From 40CM-2-70-7 sp035279865 (GTDB taxonomy: Bacteria; Gemmatimonadota; Gemmatimonadetes; Gemmatimonadales; GWC2-71-9), in contig DATEGY010000124.1 of assembly GCA_035279865.1 (NCBI GenBank), positions 1 through 64,000 on the forward strand: DNA of 64,000 nt. Reading direction: 5' to 3'. The translations under genes were made by a program, and so were the position numbers. The stretch's first letter is position 1. Every line of letters begins with the position of its first letter. Of the stretch, positions 60,738 to 64,000 are shown one piece after another. The notes beneath the pieces were generated by a model. That model saw only the letters and a program-made list of their open reading frames with translations, searched no databases and was not told the origin of the DNA.

Positions 60738-62280
60738 GGCCCTCCTGGTCGCGTCGGCCGTCGCGCTCCCGGTCACCCGGGGCGCGGCGCAACAGCGCAC
60801 GTCCTATGAAGAGCTCCAGACCTTCTCCCAGGTCCTGACGTACATCTTCCACAGCTACCCGGACTCGGTCGGCTACAGCCTGCTGATCAAGTCCGCCATC
60901 AACGGCGTCCTCCGCGACCTCGATCCCCACAGTCTCTTCTTCTCGCGGCTCGACTGGGAGCGCTTCGACTCCCTCCAGCGTGGCGACCTGGCCACCACCG
61001 GAGCGGGCCTCGACGACGTCGACGGGGAGCCGACGGTGCTCGGCGTGTACCCGAAAAGCCCGGCGGAAGGCGCCGGTGTCCGCCCGGGCGACCGCGTGGT
61101 CGCCATCAACGACACCGTGATCGCCGGCCTCGAAATCGAGACGGTCCGCCTCCGGATGGCGGGGTCGGAAGGAAGCAAGGTGCGGGTGCGCTTCGCGAGA
61201 GGACCCCGCCTCGAGCCCGACACGTTCACGGTGGCCTTGAAGCGGAAGCATCTCGAGGTGCGGTACGTGTGGGAGACGCGGATGGTGGACTCGGTCACGG
61301 GGTTCCTCCGCCTCGACGAGTTCGGACCCAAGTCGGCCGACGAAGTCCACGACGCCATCAAGGCCCTCAAGAAGCAGGGAGCCCGCCAGATCATTCTGGA
61401 CCTCCGGAACAACCCCGGAGGCATCGTGGAACAGGCGGTGGACCTGGTCTCCGAGTTTGTGCCCAGGAACACCGTCGTCTTCAGCACCAAGGGGCGGCGC
61501 GCCGACGTCGACACGACGTTCCGCACCAAACGCGACGGGGACTTCCGGGACCTGCCCCTGATCGTCCTGGTGAACGAGCTCTCGGCCAGCGCCGCGGAGG
61601 CCACGGCGGCGTCGCTCCAGGATCACGATCGCGCGCTCATCGTCGGACGGCGAACGTTCGGCAAGGCGCTGATGCAGACCGACTTCTTCCTCGCGTCCGG
61701 CGAGATCCTGCACATGACCATCGGCCACGTGATCTCGCCGTCCGGACGGTACATCCAGCGCCGGTATACGGGGCTCGCGGTGGAGCAGTACTACCAGCTG
61801 GCGGGCAAGTCCGGCGCCGCCGCCGACACCGACCAGGTCTACCACACGGACGCCGGCCGGATCGTCCGCGGCGGCGGAGGCGTGCTTCCCGATCTCGTGG
61901 ATGAGAGCCAAGGCCAGCCCGCCGCCTGGTGGGTCGTGGCACAGGACTCAGGGTGGGTGGCCGCCGTGGCCGACAGTGTCGCGGCCACCTTGCCCATGAC
62001 CAGCGCGGGGCTCACGACCTTCGAGGCGGGTCTCCCCAATTGGGGCAATACGCTGATGCCCCCGCTTCTCAGGCGGATCAGAGAACGCCTGCATGTCGCC
62101 GCGGTGGTGGATTCCGCCGTGCAGTGGCGCCTGGGATACGAAGTGGGACGCCGGGTGGTGGAAACCCGTTGGGGGGCCGACGCGAGATACGACCTGGATC
62201 TGCGCCACGACCGGGACGTGCGGATAGCCGTCGCCTCATTCCCCAGGCTCGGCGACCTTTTGAAGGCAAAGCCCAACTAG
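60706..62280 (+). CDS. S41 C-terminal processing peptidase
   Basis: A 524-residue exported protease. A signal peptide (ALLVASAVALPVTRGAAA-like) is followed by an N-terminal helical region (about 25-75), a PDZ domain (about 95-175, with VYPKSPAEGAGVRPGDRVVAIND) and the S41 catalytic core. The nucleophile S295 is in ELSASAAEA and the base K320 is in RTFGKALMQ. A C-terminal extension of about 140 residues follows the core. ATG 60706 overlaps the TPR gene by 32 bases; TTG 60721 is an alternative that also gives a signal peptide. Likely role: periplasmic processing or quality control. Confidence 0.92.
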   Translation: MPGSALIRCTKALLVASAVALPVTRGAAQQRTSYEELQTFSQVLTYIFHSYPDSVGYSLLIKSAINGVLRDLDPHSLFFSRLDWERFDSLQRGDLATTGAGLDDVDGEPTVLGVYPKSPAEGAGVRPGDRVVAINDTVIAGLEIETVRLRMAGSEGSKVRVRFARGPRLEPDTFTVALKRKHLEVRYVWETRMVDSVTGFLRLDEFGPKSADEVHDAIKALKKQGARQIILDLRNNPGGIVEQAVDLVSEFVPRNTVVFSTKGRRADVDTTFRTKRDGDFRDLPLIVLVNELSASAAEATAASLQDHDRALIVGRRTFGKALMQTDFFLASGEILHMTIGHVISPSGRYIQRRYTGLAVEQYYQLAGKSGAAADTDQVYHTDAGRIVRGGGGVLPDLVDESQGQPAAWWVVAQDSGWVAAVADSVAATLPMTSAGLTTFEAGLPNWGNTLMPPLLRRIRERLHVAAVVDSAVQWRLGYEVGRRVVETRWGADARYDLDLRHDRDVRIAVASFPRLGDLLKAKPN

Positions 62281-62296
62281 GCTATTTTCCAGACCT

Positions 62297-64000
62297 ATGG
62301 CCACCAAGACCACCCCCCAGTCCCGCGCCCAGTCCAAGTCCTCCAAGTCCCAGCTCAGTAAGGCCGAGCTCCTGGACATGTACCGGCTGATGCTTCTGTC
62401 CCGCCGGATCGACGACAAAGAGATCCAGCTCAAGCGGCAGAACAAGATCTTCTTCCAGATCTCCGGCGCCGGGCACGAGGCCATTCTGGTCGCTGCGGGC
62501 AAAGCCATGAAGTCCGGCTACGACTGGTTCTACCCGTACTACCGGGACCGGGCCCTCTGCCTGACGCTCGGCATGACGCCCACCGAAATGCTGCTTTCCG
62601 CCGTGGGCGCCGCAGAAGATCCGAACTCCGGCGGGCGCCAGATGCCCTCCCACTGGGGACACCAGGCGCTCAACATCGTCAGCCAGTCCTCGCCGACCGG
62701 CACCCAGTTCATCCAGGCGGTGGGCTGTGCCGAGGCGTGGTACCGGTCGACGAAGATTCGGGAGGCGGCGGACCTATCGGTGAAGAAAGACGAAGTGGTC
62801 TACTGCTCGTCGGGTGACGGCACCACCAGCGAAGGCGAGTACTGGGAGGCGCTGAACACCGCCTGCAATCTCAAGCTCCCCGTCGTGTTCCTCGTCGAAG
62901 ACAACGGCTACGCCATCTCCGTGCCCGTCGAGGTCCAGACCGCGGGCGGCTCGGTGTCCAAGCTGGTCACGGGGTTCCCCGGCCTGTTCATCCAGGAGGT
63001 GGACGGCTGCGATCCCATCGCCTCGTATGAGGTGATGCGCCGGGCGGTGGAGTACTGCCGCGAGCGGAAGGGCCCCGCCCTGGTCCACGCCCATGTGACC
63101 CGTCCCTACTCACACTCCCTCTCGGATGACGAAGTTCTCTACCGGCCGACCAAGGAGCGCGAGGAGGAGGCCAAGCGCGACTGCATCACCGTCTTCCCCA
63201 AGCGGCTGCTCGCCGATGGGGTCGCCACCCCGGCCGAAATCGAAGCCATCCAGAAGCAGGTCGACGACGACGTACAGGTGGCGGCCGACATGGCCCTCGT
63301 CTCCCCGCAGCCGAAGACCGACACCGTCTACGACTTCGTCTATTCTCCCGACGTGGACCCCACCTCGGAGCAGTTCGACACCGAGGACGATCCGCAGTTC
63401 AAGGGTGAGCCGACCACGGTGGTCGACCTCCTGAACGTGTGCATGAAGGACGAAATGGCGCGCGACCCGCGGATTCTCGTCTTCGGAGAAGACGTGGCCG
63501 ACGCCAGCCGCGAGCAGGCATTGAAGGACGTGAAGGGCAAGGGCGGCGTGTTCAAGGTGACGTGGGGGCTCCAGCGCCAATTCGGTGGAGACCGCGTCTA
63601 CAACTCACCCCTGGCCGAGGCCAATATTCTCGGCCGAGCCATCGGGCTAGGGATGCGGGGCTGGAAGCCGGTGGTCGAGATTCAGTTCTTCGACTACATC
63701 TGGCCCGCATATCACCAGATCCGGAACGAGTTGGCGACCATGCGCTGGCGGTCCAACAACGCGTTCAAGTGTCCGGCGGTGGTTCGTGTGACGTACGGGG
63801 GGTACCTGAAGGGCGGGTCGATCTACCATTCGCAGACCGGAGCCGTCGTGTTTACGTCCATCCCCGGTCTCCGCGTGATCTGTCCGTCGACCGCGCTCGA
63901 CGCGAACGGCCTGCTCCGCACCGCCATCCGCTGCGACGACCCGGTGCTCTTCCTCGAACACAAGCACCTGTACCGCCAGACCTACAACAAGGCCCCGAAC
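62297..64000 (+). CDS. 2-oxoacid dehydrogenase E1, fused alpha-beta, 3' partial
   Basis: The frame is open from ATG 62297 to the window edge (568 residues visible). The N-terminal half is an E1-alpha domain with the thiamine-diphosphate motif starting at G173 (GDGTTSEGEYWEAL to the EDN end) and the phosphorylation-loop-like region PYSHSLSDDE. From about residue 373 it continues as E1-beta (TTVVDLLNVCMKDEMARDP, FGEDVADASREQ, YNSPLAEANILGRAIG, FFDYIWPAYHQI). Such single-chain E1 proteins of about 690 residues decarboxylate branched-chain 2-oxoacids or pyruvate. The last 100 or so residues lie outside the window. Confidence 0.93.
   Translation, partial: MATKTTPQSRAQSKSSKSQLSKAELLDMYRLMLLSRRIDDKEIQLKRQNKIFFQISGAGHEAILVAAGKAMKSGYDWFYPYYRDRALCLTLGMTPTEMLLSAVGAAEDPNSGGRQMPSHWGHQALNIVSQSSPTGTQFIQAVGCAEAWYRSTKIREAADLSVKKDEVVYCSSGDGTTSEGEYWEALNTACNLKLPVVFLVEDNGYAISVPVEVQTAGGSVSKLVTGFPGLFIQEVDGCDPIASYEVMRRAVEYCRERKGPALVHAHVTRPYSHSLSDDEVLYRPTKEREEEAKRDCITVFPKRLLADGVATPAEIEAIQKQVDDDVQVAADMALVSPQPKTDTVYDFVYSPDVDPTSEQFDTEDDPQFKGEPTTVVDLLNVCMKDEMARDPRILVFGEDVADASREQALKDVKGKGGVFKVTWGLQRQFGGDRVYNSPLAEANILGRAIGLGMRGWKPVVEIQFFDYIWPAYHQIRNELATMRWRSNNAFKCPAVVRVTYGGYLKGGSIYHSQTGAVVFTSIPGLRVICPSTALDANGLLRTAIRCDDPVLFLEHKHLYRQTYNKAPN

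Noticed and set aside
62270..62290. Short AGCC/GGCT hairpin followed by ATTTTC after the S41 protease
   Set aside because: Only a 4-base stem; the next gene starts 16 bases later, so a terminator here is not convincing.

Overview
The window is about 66% GC, gene-dense and reads as a chromosomal segment of a Gemmatimonadota-like bacterium. This assignment is an inference. It rests on a long Hanks-type kinase with a C-terminal TPR half, a fused alpha-beta 2-oxoacid dehydrogenase E1, a short ThiC, an SufBCDSU operon, a Thermus-like 7Fe ferredoxin, an orphan PEP-CTERM protein and the habit of coupling genes through 4-base ATGA/GTGA overlaps. No rRNA, tRNA, CRISPR array, phage or transposase gene was seen. 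No stretch above about 300 bases lacks a gene.

1-11 kb: the 3' end of a type IV pilin gene, a DUF4031-like small protein and an MMPL/RND exporter come first. They are followed by a coupled run (matrixin-like metalloprotease, AmrS-type radical SAM enzyme, serine hydrolase), a MIP18/SufT-like protein, RNase D with a small partner gene, a D-cysteine desulfhydrase-like enzyme, an alpha/beta hydrolase and ferredoxin. Facing the ferredoxin gene is a short TetR regulator with strongly palindromic candidate operators. 11-20 kb (minus strand): Ser/Thr kinase-TPR protein, thiC under a TPP riboswitch and bracketed by copies of a REP/MITE-like repeat, a GH38 alpha-mannosidase and a divergent peptide deformylase.

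20-34 kb: a MobA-like nucleotidyltransferase, the sufBCDSU Fe-S operon and a Nat-type ABC exporter. Then comes a small four-helix-bundle (S23/IVP-like) gene enclosed by about 50-base imperfect terminal inverted repeats, which is the most unusual object in the window. It is followed by mnmG, two perfect parS sites, parA, parB, a LytM (M23) peptidase and a bactofilin: a segregation and cell-shape cluster that usually lies near oriC.

34-50 kb: Nif3-like protein, two MFS transporters, a metallo-beta-lactamase-fold hydrolase that appears to start at CTG, queG with two small coupled neighbours, a class V aminotransferase-fold enzyme, a LOG-family protein, a deoxyhypusine synthase-like protein and a zinc-ribbon-array metallopeptidase. 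After these lie a PEP-CTERM protein, a DUF481 beta-barrel, a BI-1 family protein, a secreted HEAT-repeat protein with a His-Pro/Met-Pro tail and glpD. 50-64 kb: fadI-fadJ-like beta-oxidation genes, proline dehydrogenase, rsgA, a MazG-like pyrophosphohydrolase, DUF1015, an amidohydrolase lipoprotein, a TPR protein, an S41 protease and a fused E1 gene that runs off the right edge.

The catabolic genes (beta-oxidation, proline, glycerol-3-phosphate, branched 2-oxoacids) suggest an aerobic heterotroph. The suf genes, ferredoxin and SufT-like protein form its Fe-S supply.
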